The notes under the pieces: generated by a model | Told to the model about the DNA's origin: nothing | Seen by the model: the letters and a program-made list of their open reading frames with translations, nothing else | Database searches by the model: none | From: Histoplasma ohiense | Lineage: Eukaryota; Ascomycota; Eurotiomycetes; Onygenales; Ajellomycetaceae | NCBI GenBank assembly: GCA_017607445.1 | Contig: JAEVHH010000002.1 | Coordinates: 6,602,001 to 6,666,000 of the forward strand | Length of the DNA stretch: 64,000 bases | Reading direction: 5' to 3' | Shown: positions 26,257 to 37,853 of the stretch, piece by piece | How the letters are laid out: each line of letters starts with the position of its first letter | Numbering within the stretch: position 1 is the stretch's first letter | Made by a program: the position numbers and the translations under genes

Positions 26257-28656
26257 TCCGGGTTTTCTGCACAGTGACGGAATCGATCCACGCCAACCTC
26301 CGCCTTGTCAGCGAGTGAAGGGGTTCAAGAGGAGGAAATTGGAGGGGGGAAGGGGGGTTTGACGTCTTAGACTTCACTTCTTCATCCTTGATGTTTCTTC
26401 CTTTTCCCATTTTTTATGATATCCTTATTCTACTCTCTCCCCCACTTTTATTTTCTCTCCGGGCAATTTTTGCTTCGGCGGAGGGGGAAGAAGCAGCTCG
26501 CTACCCAAAGGTGACACGCAAATACGCTTCACCCCGCGACACAAAACAGGACCAGTGCGTGGGTGGTGGTGTGGGGGGGTGGGTGTGTCAGACCTCTCTG
26601 AACTCTCCTATCCGATGCCGTTTGTCACTATTGCCATGCACAATAAGCCTGGGCCATTCAAACCATTGGCAACCAACCATTTTTCAAACTGTGCTTTGGG
26701 AAAACCTCTAGCGCGGAATGGAAGATATCAAACCCCCTGCCGGCCGGATTACTGATGAAATGACTACATAGCCAAGAGAGACGAAGAAACCCAAAACAAC
26801 CAAAACAACCAAACCCCTCAAACCGCCATCACACCCCAGCAGGCGGGCTGGCAAATCAGAATCACACAACCAACAACAGAAAAAAAAAACCCCCCATTAG
26901 ATGTGAGCGAGGAAAGAAAAGGAATAAAGGATGCGGTGAGAGAAACGGTCTTTCTCACATCTTCCCCTCCCCTCCCCTCCCCTCCCATCGCATCGCATCC
27001 CCACCGAAGAAAAAGGAAAGAGCTCATGCAAGTCCAACTCGGGCGGAGATTTATGATTATTAGCCCTGCCCAGCGCAACCCGACCAACCCCAAACCCGAT
27101 CCAAATGAAACCGGGGTTGTAGGATCCTGCGGAATGGGAAACAATATCATATCATAACCAGAAGAGCGGGCATGGGATATCTCATATGAGGGACTTAACC
27201 GCAGGAGAGAAACTTGAAGAGAGAGGAGCGGCTGGGGCTGACTGGGCTGGCTTCCCCCCTCCCCCGCCCCCCCTTGTGATGGATGGCGGATGAGGATTAG
27301 AATTTTTTTTTTTTTTTAAGAAAAAAAAAAAAAACAAAGAAGAAAAAACTCCGTCTCCTGCATTGATTACATGCATCTATTTATTATTTATCACGTCACG
27401 GCGGGCAGTCTGCGCTTTTGATTTCTTTTGATGATAGGTCTATTGCAGCATTAGTTTTTGGCGATGTTCTTATCACCTGAAAGTGCTGATGGGTGGAGAA
27501 AAAGGGTGGGGGGTGGGGGGGAAGAAGGTGATCAAATCATGTTAGGACGAAAAATAATATATAAAAAGAAAAACAAAAAGAACAGAGAGAGAGAGACAGA
27601 GACAAAAGGTGCTTGCTCTAAGAAACTGGCGGTGATGGGACTCATGTGCAATCCTGCCCATGGTGCTAGGCGGGGAAGACAGACTGGCTGTTTGTTGCGC
27701 AGCCAGAATATTCCCAGAAGAAGAAAAAAAACGCCCATAAGCCACTCCGGACAATGTCAAGCCACTCTTGCTGTGTTTTTCCGCGGCGGACCTGAGCTGG
27801 GCGGATGTCCTTGTGCATATTCATGAACACTCTCATCAATAATGTCATTGTCAATTCGTCATATTCTCTCAGACAGCATTAGACTATTGATCATGTTATC
27901 ACTTCTCCCGCAGAATGGCCCTACATAACATGCGCAGATGTGGCCCATATGGGGGAAGGTGAGTTGAGGCACAGCAAGAGAACGAGGGAAAACATAAGGG
28001 CTGTGGCTGTTGGCAGGGGCAGATTTTTTTTATATACGACTAGCGACGTCCCGCAGAAAGTACTAGGCCAGATCATGCAATGATGATGATGCCATCAAGC
28101 AACCTAGAGGAAACAGGGGCAAGGGGGGAACCACCAGCGCTACATGACGACATAGACGTGAGAACTCCACTACCTACGTTGCTGGTGCGGAGCATGCAAA
28201 GCACATGGAATGTAGGTACTCCGTGTTTAAAGGGAAGAGTGAGAATGATAGATCCGTATTTCCTCTCCCCTCAGGCCTACTCTCGAGTCCTTGCTGATTT
28301 GGTACAACTCCACGACGAAGTGAGGAAATAGTATATTAAATTCACTTCTTTCTCTCCATTGTTTCATGCTCTGGCCCACTCCATATAATATTTTGGGCCT
28401 ATGAGGATGCTTAGAATTTTCCTGAACAACCAACCAGAAGCAGCCGGAATGCGGAAGGTTGGCTATTTTTCACCCTATGGCTCTTTCTCCCTTCCCTTTT
28501 TGCCTTTTGAACAAAAAAGAAAAAAAGAAAAAGAAAAGCATAAGGACCGAAAAAGCAATAAAATGAAATAAAATAAAAAAGCAAAAAATAATGATAGGGA
28601 TTTTTTCTTCGGGGATTTAGCGGGGGTTGCCCCGTTTTCAGCCAATATAAAACAAC

Positions 28657-28689
28657 TGTGTGTGTGTGTGTGTGAGTGTGAGTGTGTGT
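28657..28689. repeat. GT dinucleotide microsatellite
   Basis: A run of alternating GT with two GA interruptions is visible, in non-coding DNA. Confidence 0.9.
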
Positions 28690-29701
28690 CTTTTCCCTGG
28701 GCAATTCAGGGACTTCTTTCGGAAACTGTCTACCTGCCTGCCTATCTATCTATATGAGTATGTATGTACTGTACTAGTATGCATACCTAGAACCCGTTGG
28801 CTTCTTGATCAGGCGACATTTCCTCCTCCACATTTCATCACAGCTATCAGAGGGAAAGACCACCAATCATCAATAACATCTGCGGAAGTAAAAACGAAAA
28901 AGGCAAAAGGTCCCAAGTGAAAGTTGAGAGCGAAAATAAAGTGAAAATCGAGTGAAGATCCAATACCAGCACTCCGTACTCGCACTAACAAGTGACCTTG
29001 GGCCAGAGTTGCACAGAGAGTTGTGGCCCACGCTGGTGCGTTGTCCTCCGATGGAAGAAGGTCCAGGGACGGTGCTGGGGATAATTTTATCCATTTATCT
29101 AGTACTAACTAGCAACTAATATTCATGGAGAGAGCCAGTCAGCCAATATTAAATATTTCTCCAACCACCGAATTTTGTCTGCCCCTTGTTCGTTGACTAT
29201 CTCTGTTCTAGATGTTCAGAACAGAACAGAACAAGAATAAAAGAAATAAATAAATAAACAATCTCTCTCAGGCCTGGTCCTCCATCTCTTCAGGATATAC
29301 ATATTATTTCATTTTTATTGTGATTACCAACCCCCCCCTACTACTTTTCTTTTCAATCAATAAACCCTCAGCTCAACATCCATTTCTTGTGCCCCACTAT
29401 GCCAACCATACAGCACCTGGCCGAGAACGTGGATGGACGCAGTCAGCAGCGATGAGCTGGTGATCGGCGCTGTGCATGCATGCTCTGTTACGTCAGTGGG
29501 TCGGGGGGTGGATGGCAATGGCATGCCATCATGAATCATGGAGTGCGTTCATGATTGGGTTCTGGAGTGCTCCATACAAGGCGCTTATTTCTCTTCTCGT
29601 GTGGGAAGGAGGAAAGGTGAGGAGAGGGTTTCAATTAAAACTGTCGATGATGACGATGATTTAAAAAAAAGCATTGAATGAACGAGTGAAGAGAACGCCT
29701 T

Positions 29702-29702
29702 T

Positions 29703-29733
<31 letters not shown>

Positions 29734-29735
29734 TT
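29702..29735. repeat. TTTA tetranucleotide microsatellite
   Basis: About eight tandem TTTA units are visible in non-coding DNA. Confidence 0.9.
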
Positions 29736-32551
29736 TTTTGGAATTGCCCAACCACATCATGATCAGGGTGTTGGGTCCGTGCAACTACTGGTGGGGTTGA
29801 GGGGTGTGACAAGGGTGTTCACAATACTAGAGAAAAAAAAAAAGAAAAAAGATTCAATGTGTTTTCGTCGAAGACAACGGATCCAATAATTATCATAAGA
29901 GTATCGTAATGTGCACTTTTTCAGTTGGTTAAGTTAGCCTTAAAGAGAGCGCTCGGGCTAAGTATGTTTGAGTAACAATAATAACAAAGTTCCAGGGCCC
30001 GCCCATCCTTATTTAGCCCTGGTATCCCTGGGGGGCTAAGGCCCGATATCGTTGCTGCCCCTTATTTACTAGCACTGCTACTGGTACCGAACCTCCCCAG
30101 AGGGCCTGGCCAGGCCTTACCCCAACGCACTAGTTCTCGCACAAGCCAATTTATTATTGCGCCTGGTGTTTCATGAAATCACAGAGCTTGACTCTATGGT
30201 TCTCCGACAGATCCAGATGGGTGGGAAATCAATAAAAAAGCAAGTAGCAAATCATTTGATTTCAGACAAAAAAGGAATTATATCAGAGAAGTTTCGAACC
30301 CAGCGTGACGGTGGCCGCGCCCAGCAGCAATCACTTACTTTTGGTGGTTCGAACTTCTGGCGGTGGTGTTTCTCACATCCCTGAAAGGGTTCATCGCGCC
30401 GTTTCTGGCTTCCACCTCTCACCTTTCAGCTCCCACCGCCATGTGTTGATTTGTCTTTGTTCGTTTGTTCGTCCCAATAATAATAGTGTTACATCCCTCG
30501 CCCTGAAACGAGGAGAACCAACAACCCGGTTCGAGTCTACGGAAAACAACAGCAGCAACCCCATACAATCCAGACCGAAAGAATGGAAACAGAGGGAGCT
30601 CGGGTGGAAGTGGATATCTGGAGGCACGCCGCAACAACTAGCATCGCATTGCATGGTTTCGAAAAGAAATACATATTGCATTATCCTTAGAGGCTCTGGC
30701 CTTGGGTGCTAGATACGCCACACAAACACCCCTCGTCCTCGTTCGTTGCGGGAGGCCGCCAGTCAACTCGCAACGATTTCCCTAAATTCCCCGTAACGGT
30801 GTCTTCTCTGCTCTCTTTCTCCACTCTCTTTCCTCTGTTCTCTGCCTCTGACGTGCTTGTTTTTGAATGCTCTGTGGATGTGGTCCGGACTAAATAATAA
30901 TAATAAAAAAAAGAAGGGTGCAAAAAGGGTAGGTTCGTACATACTTCTCTCCTCACTTTTGCCCCGTTTTGTTGTCAGTTTATTCATGTTTCCCCCCTTT
31001 CTCTGTAATTAAACTGCAGGTGCTGTCCTTGGATATCTACCTTGATTTTCTTTTCTTTTTATTTTTTTTTTTTTTTTTTTTTAATTTTTTTTTTTCGTTT
31101 GATTTCCGTGTTCAAACCCGCGCCTGACAAGACTTCACAAGAGCGGCGGGCCTTGAGCTTCTCTCTGCCCAGATTGCTTAGCTTGGAGCCTGTTCTAGTA
31201 TAGCTAGTTATATCAAAATCATCATCGCCATCGCCATCGCCATCTCCTTCTTCATACTTCAGGGTTCGTCATAAAAACCTTCACCCGCCGCCCTTCTCTA
31301 CCAATGCTCTGCTTCCACCAACTCAACCTCACGAACCAGCCATCATTGCTTAGATTCCTTCGCCCAACAAACGAGGAACCCACCTTCATTGCGGGTTGTC
31401 GAATGCGGACTCACTTTTATTTCTCCATAATATAGTGTCAATTTTTTTTTTTTTATTTCCTTCCCTGGCATCAATTCGATTTGCTGCTCCGCTTGGTGCT
31501 GCTCTGGCCTTGCTTGAAACTGGACACGATTTGCTGTTAGTTCCCCTGTTCCTTTTCTCATCATCATCATCTTCATCATCATCATCTTCTTCTTCTTCTT
31601 TTTCCTTTTTTGCCTATTTCTTGCTTCAATTTTCCCCTGCGTCTCCTATCTTCCATTCCTTGCTTCATAGGGCTGTTATATAAAATGAGGGACATCGGTG
31701 CATGGGCCATGGTTCTGCCACTTCAATCCAAGCGGTGACGCCAAAGCGAAAGTGCAATCCAACTACGAAGAAAAACCTCCTGTGCAAGGAACAGAGATCG
31801 AACAGAACAAGATATTCTGGGATGTAATTAGAGCGCGTGATCATCTGTATAAAGCGGTTGGAAAGTTTGAGACAGCGCGGATAGCTCGTGCTGCTGGGGG
31901 TTCTGTTGTCGGCGATCGATCGTTGTGGGCAGCCAGAGTTCGGCGCCGCGATTCTAGAACTTGCCCTCCCCTCTCCCTTGCCCCTCTCGGGCTGTGGTTT
32001 TCGCCACGAAAATTCCATCACCTCAGGCGCTTCCTTTTTCGTTCTCAGCCGAACTTATTCTCCATCACTGACAACCCTACCTTACCCCCAAAGAAATAGA
32101 AACGATACACTTTCAAACGCCAACTTCCACTTCGACGGCTTCGGCTCTCTGCTTTGCATACTACATATATATCTTCCTGCCGCGTATTGTTCGACGGAGC
32201 TAGCTTTCGTCCTCCCACTATTTTCGTTTTCCGATAGAACTCCGAGAACGTGCACGCCCTCACGCAACCTACCTATCCACACGAAGCAACGTCGATTCAA
32301 TACCAAATCAATACCATTACACCTGCATTTTCTACGGTCGCAATATAATTTTGCTTTCAATTTCCCCTCCGTGAGGGCATCTTCATCGTGGGTTCTCAAA
32401 TAGGTCACTGCTCAAGGAGACCTTTTCGATTCTTTCATTATTATTTTTTTTTATGTATATCAGGCGAAGTCCTTGATAAAACGAATAAATGCCATATCTG
32501 GCCTACCAAACCCACTCGTCCGTTCGACTAAACCTCCTCTCATCCTCAAAC

Positions 32552-33415
32552 ATGGCGCCTTCAGCAACGACACATGTGGTATGTCAGATCGAGTCCTCGA
32601 GGCCTCGTTACTCTCGCCCCTCCCATCTCACATATTTTGCCCTTTTGAGACCGCGCGGTTCTGCTAACAAGTGCCCACATATACGATCGCAGCAGTCACA
32701 GCCGCCGCCACAGCCAACCACCAACGACAAAGCCCCCGACCTGGCCTCATTGGGTGACCACGTCGAAGAAACAACCTTCGAACAAATCCTCGAGATGGAC
32801 GACGAGGATCCGTCGCGTGAATTCAGCAAGGGCTTGGTATACGGGTTTTTCGATCAGGCAGAGACTACATTTGTGAAGATGGAGAGCGCAATGTAAGTGG
32901 ATCCATTGCAAGACCCTTTTCCATTTTTCCGCCCCCTCCTTTCTTTCACCCCACCCAGTGGGCGGAGGGTCATGATGACGTCATATCCCCCCCCCCAATG
33001 CCCACCAACCAACCAACCACCTTCCAGTTATATTCTTGATATGACAAAACGCTTTTTGGATTGTTTTTAAATTTCAATAAAATAATTATTCGTTATTATT
33101 ACTTCTTATTTAATAACAACGAATCTCTAACTTTCCCTTCTTCCGTGCGAAAAACAGCGAGACAAAAGACCTCAACGAAATCACTCAACTAGGCCACTTC
33201 CTTAAAGGCTCGTCGGCGACGCTAGGACTCACAAAAGTGAAGGAAGCGTGCGAAAAGATTCAAAATCTCGGCGCGGGCAAGGACGAGTCGGGCACGGTCA
33301 ACGAGCCCAACGCGGCCATCTCGCTAGCGAATATCAAGAAGACTCTGATTGAGACAAAGGACGACTACAAGGATGCCGTCGTGCGGCTGAAGCGTTTTTA
33401 TGGCGAGAAGGTTTG

Positions 33416-33416
<1 letters not shown>
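32552..33416 (+). CDS. ypdA/YPD1-type: Histidine-containing phosphotransfer protein (YPD1 type)
   Basis: This is the phosphorelay intermediate that moves phosphate from hybrid histidine kinases to the response regulators SskA/Ssk1 and Skn7, controlling the osmotic and oxidative stress MAP kinase route. Exons 32552-32578, 32693-32892 and 33158-33416 give 161 residues. The first exon has only nine codons; a Gln/Pro-rich linker follows. The four-helix HPt domain runs from TFEQILEMDDEDPSREFSKG to the C-terminus. The phospho-acceptor is H89 in the invariant block GHFLKGSSATLGL. The helix VRLKRFYGEKV closes the protein, as in fungal YPD1. The second intron is long (265 bases) for this locus and contains a perfect CRE octamer and a C-run. 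Assignment is firm because fungi normally have a single HPt protein of this kind. Confidence 0.96.
32976..32983. promoter_or_regulatory. CRE octamer inside the second YPD1 intron
   Basis: A perfect TGACGTCA lies between exons 2 and 3. AtfA-type bZIP factors act downstream of this very phosphorelay, so feedback is conceivable, but position inside an intron makes chance equally likely. Confidence 0.25.
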
Positions 33417-33449
<33 letters not shown>

Positions 33450-34241
33450 GAAAAGAAAAGAAAGATGATATGATATTTATTTTTATCAATAATAATGATG
33501 AGGGAGGAAGGGAGAAGGATGGAAGATACAAGGGTGTGTGAGATGTGTTGAGATCTAGGGAGCTCTGGGTGTTTAATTGAGAAGAAAACGCGGAGGTCTG
33601 GAGGGGAGAACATAATCACATAATGGACTAATAATTTGTCTTGATTTGTGTGATGTCTTGATTCTGATGAGCCTTTTTTTTTCTCGTTTGCTAACGTCAT
33701 TGTTTATTTAGTCGTCTCTGTTTTCTTCGTCTTTTCTCGCTTTTTCCTTACCTTCTATCCAGCGTGTTTCAAGAGGATTTTCCAGTTTCTTTTCCAGTTT
33801 CTTGTTCTTTTTCCTTTGCTATCTCCCTCCACATTTCCTAATTAAAAACAGAAAAAAAAAAAAAAAATAAGCATATATCTACTGAGTATTTTCATGTAAC
33901 TTTCTAGCCCCCTTTCTCCCTCCATTCCAGTACTTAACTCTTTCTTCCTTCTCTACTTCCCTCACTTCTCCATCCCTCTTTTCTTCCCCCCTCTTCCGCT
34001 TCTCCTTCTCCTTCCGCCTCATTTTTCAATTCATCATCTGCTTCTTGATACCACGCACGTACGCACGCATGCACGCACGTACATACGCCCCCACATCCTT
34101 CCATATCAATACCGATACCAATACCACGCGACTTTCCAGTTTTTCTCTCCTCTCCTCTCCTCTCCTCTCCTCTCCCACTCTTGCTTCCACGTACATTGTC
34201 AATCGACTGGACCCCCCACATCCCTTCCCCAAGAAACGCGA
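33417..34241. other. 3' region of YPD1 gene and low-complexity DNA
   Basis: An AAAAG microsatellite begins two bases after the stop codon (33418-33463). Poly-A, CTCCT repeats near 34150-34175 and pyrimidine tracts follow. I see no gene. Confidence 0.6.
33418..33463. repeat. AAAAG pentanucleotide microsatellite
   Basis: About eight GAAAA units follow a poly-A run directly after the YPD1 stop codon. Confidence 0.9.
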
Positions 34242-34836
34242 GTGGGAAAAATTCTGGGAGAACACAAAAAACATGGCAAAGATCTCTTCAGGCTTGGAGT
34301 TCAACCAGGGAAAGCAATTCTTGGCACACACAGAGGAACACACAGAGTGATAAACTCCGCGATCACACAGCTATGCACGGGAAAGGTTGACCTGCATGAA
34401 TGTGGACATGGATTGCAGACCGTACGGCGCATTCTCCTGGAATGCTGAAACTGAGCTGAAGAACAACATCAAGCGCATACTTTGCAATCCATCAATGGCA
34501 GTACAGGCAGCAAAAATGATCTCAAGGACAGGGCTTCTGAATCAATTCCGGGGAGGTTCCCACCCACAGTGCTCCAATATCATATATCTAGTAGATAGAA
34601 GTTGAGGAGGGCCAAGCAAGACCTGACAAGGCAGAGATACAGAACTGGGAGGAAGGCTACAAGTATGGAAGCTCGTGGGCAAGGAGCTGTTTCTACAAAG
34701 CAACCTGTTTGCCTGCGGACCTCTGCAGGAATTGCCCGCTTCTGAAGGGTGACTGTATCTGTATTTTAGTCATGCGCTGCATAGCTGCCAAGGGCAGCTG
34801 GGTTAGTCTATGAACAAATCAATCAATCAATGGCTG
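34242..34836 (+). mobile_element. LINE (Tad1-like) 3' end relic
   Basis: This is a 5'-truncated copy of a non-LTR retrotransposon ending in ORF2 and the 3' tail. Frame 34242-34448 carries the C-terminal metal-knuckle block DLHECGHGLQTVRRILLEC, characteristic of Tad1-type ORF2 proteins. The next block, IKRILCNPSMAVQAAKMISR followed by TGLLNQF, is in another frame (34387-34605), so at least one frameshift has occurred, and residues between GKV and DLHECG seem deleted. The element ends in tandem TCAA units at about 34820-34836, the usual simple-repeat 3' end of a LINE. The left boundary is estimated. It is inactive. Unlike the large element at the right end of the window, it keeps a number of CpG dinucleotides. 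Confidence 0.65.
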
Positions 34837-35982
34837 TAGATCATATTACGGAGCTCACTAGAGAGATTAAGAAATTCCATCGGCATCTCATAGATTGTAG
34901 GTTGCTGGTGTTCGGTGTCTGAACAATTTCAAGCTGCAGGCAGAGCTTCAGTTAGCTTCGATCATTTTACTTAGTTATTGGTTCTCATGACCGCCAGCTC
35001 AACCAATGGGAGCATCATGGTATCCCGCCTCAGTCTCACACATCCGTTGCCAAACTGGCAGAGCAAGGTTTGAATGACATCCATGAAACCAAAGCAGAGT
35101 TACTTAAAGTGTTGCGGCACCTCATCTGCCTTCAGGAAGGAAGTACTTGTTGTCAAGGGAAGCAAGTACAACTGTGCTCGAACATCACTTCAGCTCCGGC
35201 GGATTTGCAGCGAAGGCCCCAATCTGCTGCGGACCGAACGGCCGGTGGTGATGATTGGGAGACCGCCCATGGAGTGACAGGCCAAGGGTCATGGCGTGCT
35301 CGCTCGAGGCCAGCAATAGAGCAAATTTCGGTGAACACTCGTTAAATCATGTTGAAACACTGGAAGTTGTTTAGCTGGATTTCGGTTAGGCTATTTCCCA
35401 AGGAGCACAGGGCACTTGAACAAGCCAAGATGCGATTCACTTGATCGGGTCCTTGGGAGGAATAAGGGAGTCCTAGGTACCCTAGGTATAGAGGTACCTA
35501 GGTAATCAATATCCACCACGTGACCGATAACCGAGGGCATTACCTAACCAGATGCAGACTAGCGGCAGCTACGCGACTTCTGCCTGTCGCCAACGCGGCT
35601 TCCCCAAAAAGTCTGTTCTGCTCCCTTTCCAAGTTTTCCCTCGCTCCTTCCCAATTTGTTCGTCCCCAACGCCATTTTCAACTCTTCCGTCGTTCCTGCC
35701 CCCGACTGAGCTCTCCCTTGCTTGCTTAGGTGTTCCGAGATCCCTACAACAGTGAGCGGACTGACTACGGAATAACCACCCTCATAGCCTCCTTATATTA
35801 TAGTTGTCCTTTAGCCAAGGGGGAAAAAAAAAGGGCCAACCGACAAAAGGGCCTTGACTTGGCTCCCTTTTCCGGAAAAACCGAAGGACAACGAAGAAAG
35901 ACGAAAAAGGAGGGGAAAAAGGAGAGGGGTATATTTCTGTCACTACATTTATTTTTATCGTCCCTTACACATTTCCCGCACA
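34837..35982. other. Intergenic region with degraded coding-like segment
   Basis: From 34837 to about 35345 there are protein-like fragments in shifting frames, such as NQWEHHGIPPQSHTSVAKLA and KAELLKVLRHLICLQEG, broken by stops. They might be remains of a fungal NLR-type N-terminal domain, but the similarity is weak. From 35460 the sequence is promoter-like, with a dyad at 35472-35502 and pyrimidine tracts up to the next ATG. Confidence 0.4.
35472..35502. repeat. Perfect inverted repeat CCTAGGTACC / GGTACCTAGG
   Basis: Two ten-base arms are separated by eleven bases about 480 bases upstream of the ER thioredoxin-like gene. The same CCTAGGTACC ten-mer occurs again at 45358-45367, upstream of the sphingosine-phosphate lyase gene. 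It could be a dimeric transcription-factor site or a simple hairpin. Confidence 0.7.
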
Positions 35983-36985
35983 ATGCGTCTGTCATCAACA
36001 ATCCTCCTCCTGCCTGCACTGGCTGCGGCGCAAGATCAGGTCCCGCTCAAGGCGCAGGTTCAAGGCTGGTTCGATAAAGTTAAATCCCTCCTCCCCACCG
36101 CTACCCCTGTCGTGAGCTCCGCTGCCGATTCTGCTGTCACAGCTGCCACCGGTGCTGGTGCGGGCTCCAAAGGCGCTGCGGCTAAGATCGTCAACAAGGA
36201 GGTTACCTTCCTCACTCTCGGGAATTGGGAGTCATTACTGGCTCCCAAGGATGATGGCCCGGCTCGCGAGTGGCTGATTTACGTCACCGGTGGGAATAGA
36301 ACGTGCGCCGGGCAGTGTAAGCAGGCGGATAAGGCTTGGGAGGTATGTGTGCTATTTATTCCGTTATAATGGGGAGATTATCAATATACATACATACGTA
36401 TATATATATATATATATCAAAACCACTAACAAACCCCCACAGGACACCATCCCACTCTTCTCCGCCGACCAGACCTCTCCATCCCTCGCGAAACTGAACT
36501 GCGAAAAGCAGGGCCTCCTCTGCTCCATCTTATCTGCCGGGGCGCCCGCAGTCTTGCATTGGCAGGTCCCCGCGCGCGAACCGGGTCAGCCGAAACCAAA
36601 CACCGACGTCCACTTCGTCCGCGTGAATGCGACGACCGTTGACACAGAGACGATGTACAAGGTACACTCCGAGAAGACCTGGGAGGGCAGGCCGGCGTAT
36701 GACAGCACGTTCCACCCGATAGATGGAACGCTTGCGAAGTACGGCCTGAGTGTGCCACTGGCCCATGTTCTTTACTATGTGGGCATGGTTCCCAGCTGGC
36801 TTATCATGGTGGGCATTAGCTTTCTCAGCAGGACTTTTATGTAAGTTTATTTATTTTATCTATTTAATTTTTTCCCCACCCCCAACTTCGATTGTCAGCT
36901 GCTGATGATGGTATGTTTGGATAGGAGCCGGCGATTCGCGGGCCCACGGCCTCAAGTTACCCCCGCCGCAGGTGCTAGGCAGTAA
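35983..36985 (+). CDS. ER thioredoxin-like membrane protein, uncharacterised
   Basis: Exons 35983-36342, 36443-36840 and 36925-36985 give 272 residues. The N-terminus (MRLSSTILLLPALAAAQ) is a signal peptide. A luminal domain of about 200 residues resembles a thioredoxin fold: VTFLTLGNWESLLAPKDDGP, then EWLIYVTGGNRTCAGQC, then a partner-cysteine region KLNCEKQGLLCSILSAGAPA. The cysteine motif is CAGQC, with three residues between the cysteines rather than the two of disulphide isomerases, so classical redox activity is doubtful. A hydrophobic segment (HVLYYVGMVPSWLIMVGISF) near the C-terminus anchors the protein, leaving a short basic tail (SRRFAGPRPQ) in the cytosol. Proteins of this plan are conserved across Pezizomycotina without an assigned role; a part in secretory folding is inference. 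Confidence 0.8.
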
Positions 36986-37853
36986 GAATGATGTATAGAT
37001 GTGTACGTGTATTGAGTTATTTTTGTATCTGCTTGGAAGCTCTGTATTACTGTTTCTATTTATTTCCATCTCTGTTTTCTATTCCCACTCGTACTATTTT
37101 ACCATTATCACTATTTTATTATCAGCTTCCTCTTCCTCTTCCTCTTTCCTTTTCCTGGTTTCCCGTGCTTCTTTCTTTATATTATGTGAGGATAACTTAC
37201 TAGAGAAGGGGATATATAAATGAGTTGTATATAGCAAGGGAGGGTTTTCTTCCTTTTCATACGGGACATTGACTGATGGTTCACATGTCGTGAGAGAGAT
37301 TTTTGAGGCGGAAATGCACAATTTAATGATCTTTTACAGGTCTTTTTCTTATCTTTTTTGTTTCTTTTCTTTCGGTTGTTTGATGTTGCTTGGTTTTCAC
37401 GGGAATAAGAGCAAACCATTCCTCAGCTGTGTAGATTTTGGTGGGTTATTTAATAGGTGTATACGATTCAGGAAAGCAAAGTTGGCTAGCTATTTTATCG
37501 AGAAAGCTAAACAATAAAAAAGGAACATCGAACTCCAATGGATATAGATTAAATGATACCAGCCAATTTAGAGCTTCTTGAAAAATTACAACTTTTTGTT
37601 TTCTTTTTTTGTTTTTCAACACGTTGAGACGCCGCCCGAGAAGCCACCACCAGAAACGCCAAAAAGCTTGCAGGCAGTCAAGCTTCTCAAGCTTCAATTT
37701 ATTTGCTACATTAAATATTTTTAACCCAGACCTCACTCACCCTTCTTTCCCTTCCCTCCACCCCCTCCTTTTTGTACCCCGGCAGCGCACCCTACGAATA
37801 TCAACAGCCGCCTGAATTGGGATTTATTTCCTTTCTTTTTCATTTATCCCATA
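36986..37853. other. Intergenic region
   Basis: AT-rich with pyrimidine-rich tracts near 37125-37165; no gene seen. It contains the 3' region of the upstream gene and the promoter of the PTH2 gene. Confidence 0.6.

Larger units (their letters stand above)
24643..32551. other. Gene desert, 7.9 kb of low-complexity intergenic DNA
   Basis: No gene can be supported. The stretch is dominated by homopolymer and simple-repeat tracts: poly-T at 25655-25678, 27301-27334 and 31060-31095, (TA)n at 26083-26098, GT repeats at 28657-28689, TTTA repeats at 29702-29735 and CAT/TCT repeats at 31559-31600. One GC-rich island at about 26100-26340 looks like a promoter but has no coding region beside it. The last few hundred bases are probably promoter and leader of the YPD1-type gene. 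Confidence 0.6.

Noticed and set aside
30520..30545. tRNA-like GGTTCGAGTC box B
   Set aside because: No matching acceptor, D or anticodon stems around it; same for GATTCGAATC near 2270 and TTTCGAACCC near 30290.
31698..32403. Overlapping plus-strand frames before YPD1
   Set aside because: No domain or start context; more likely promoter and leader of the YPD1-type gene.
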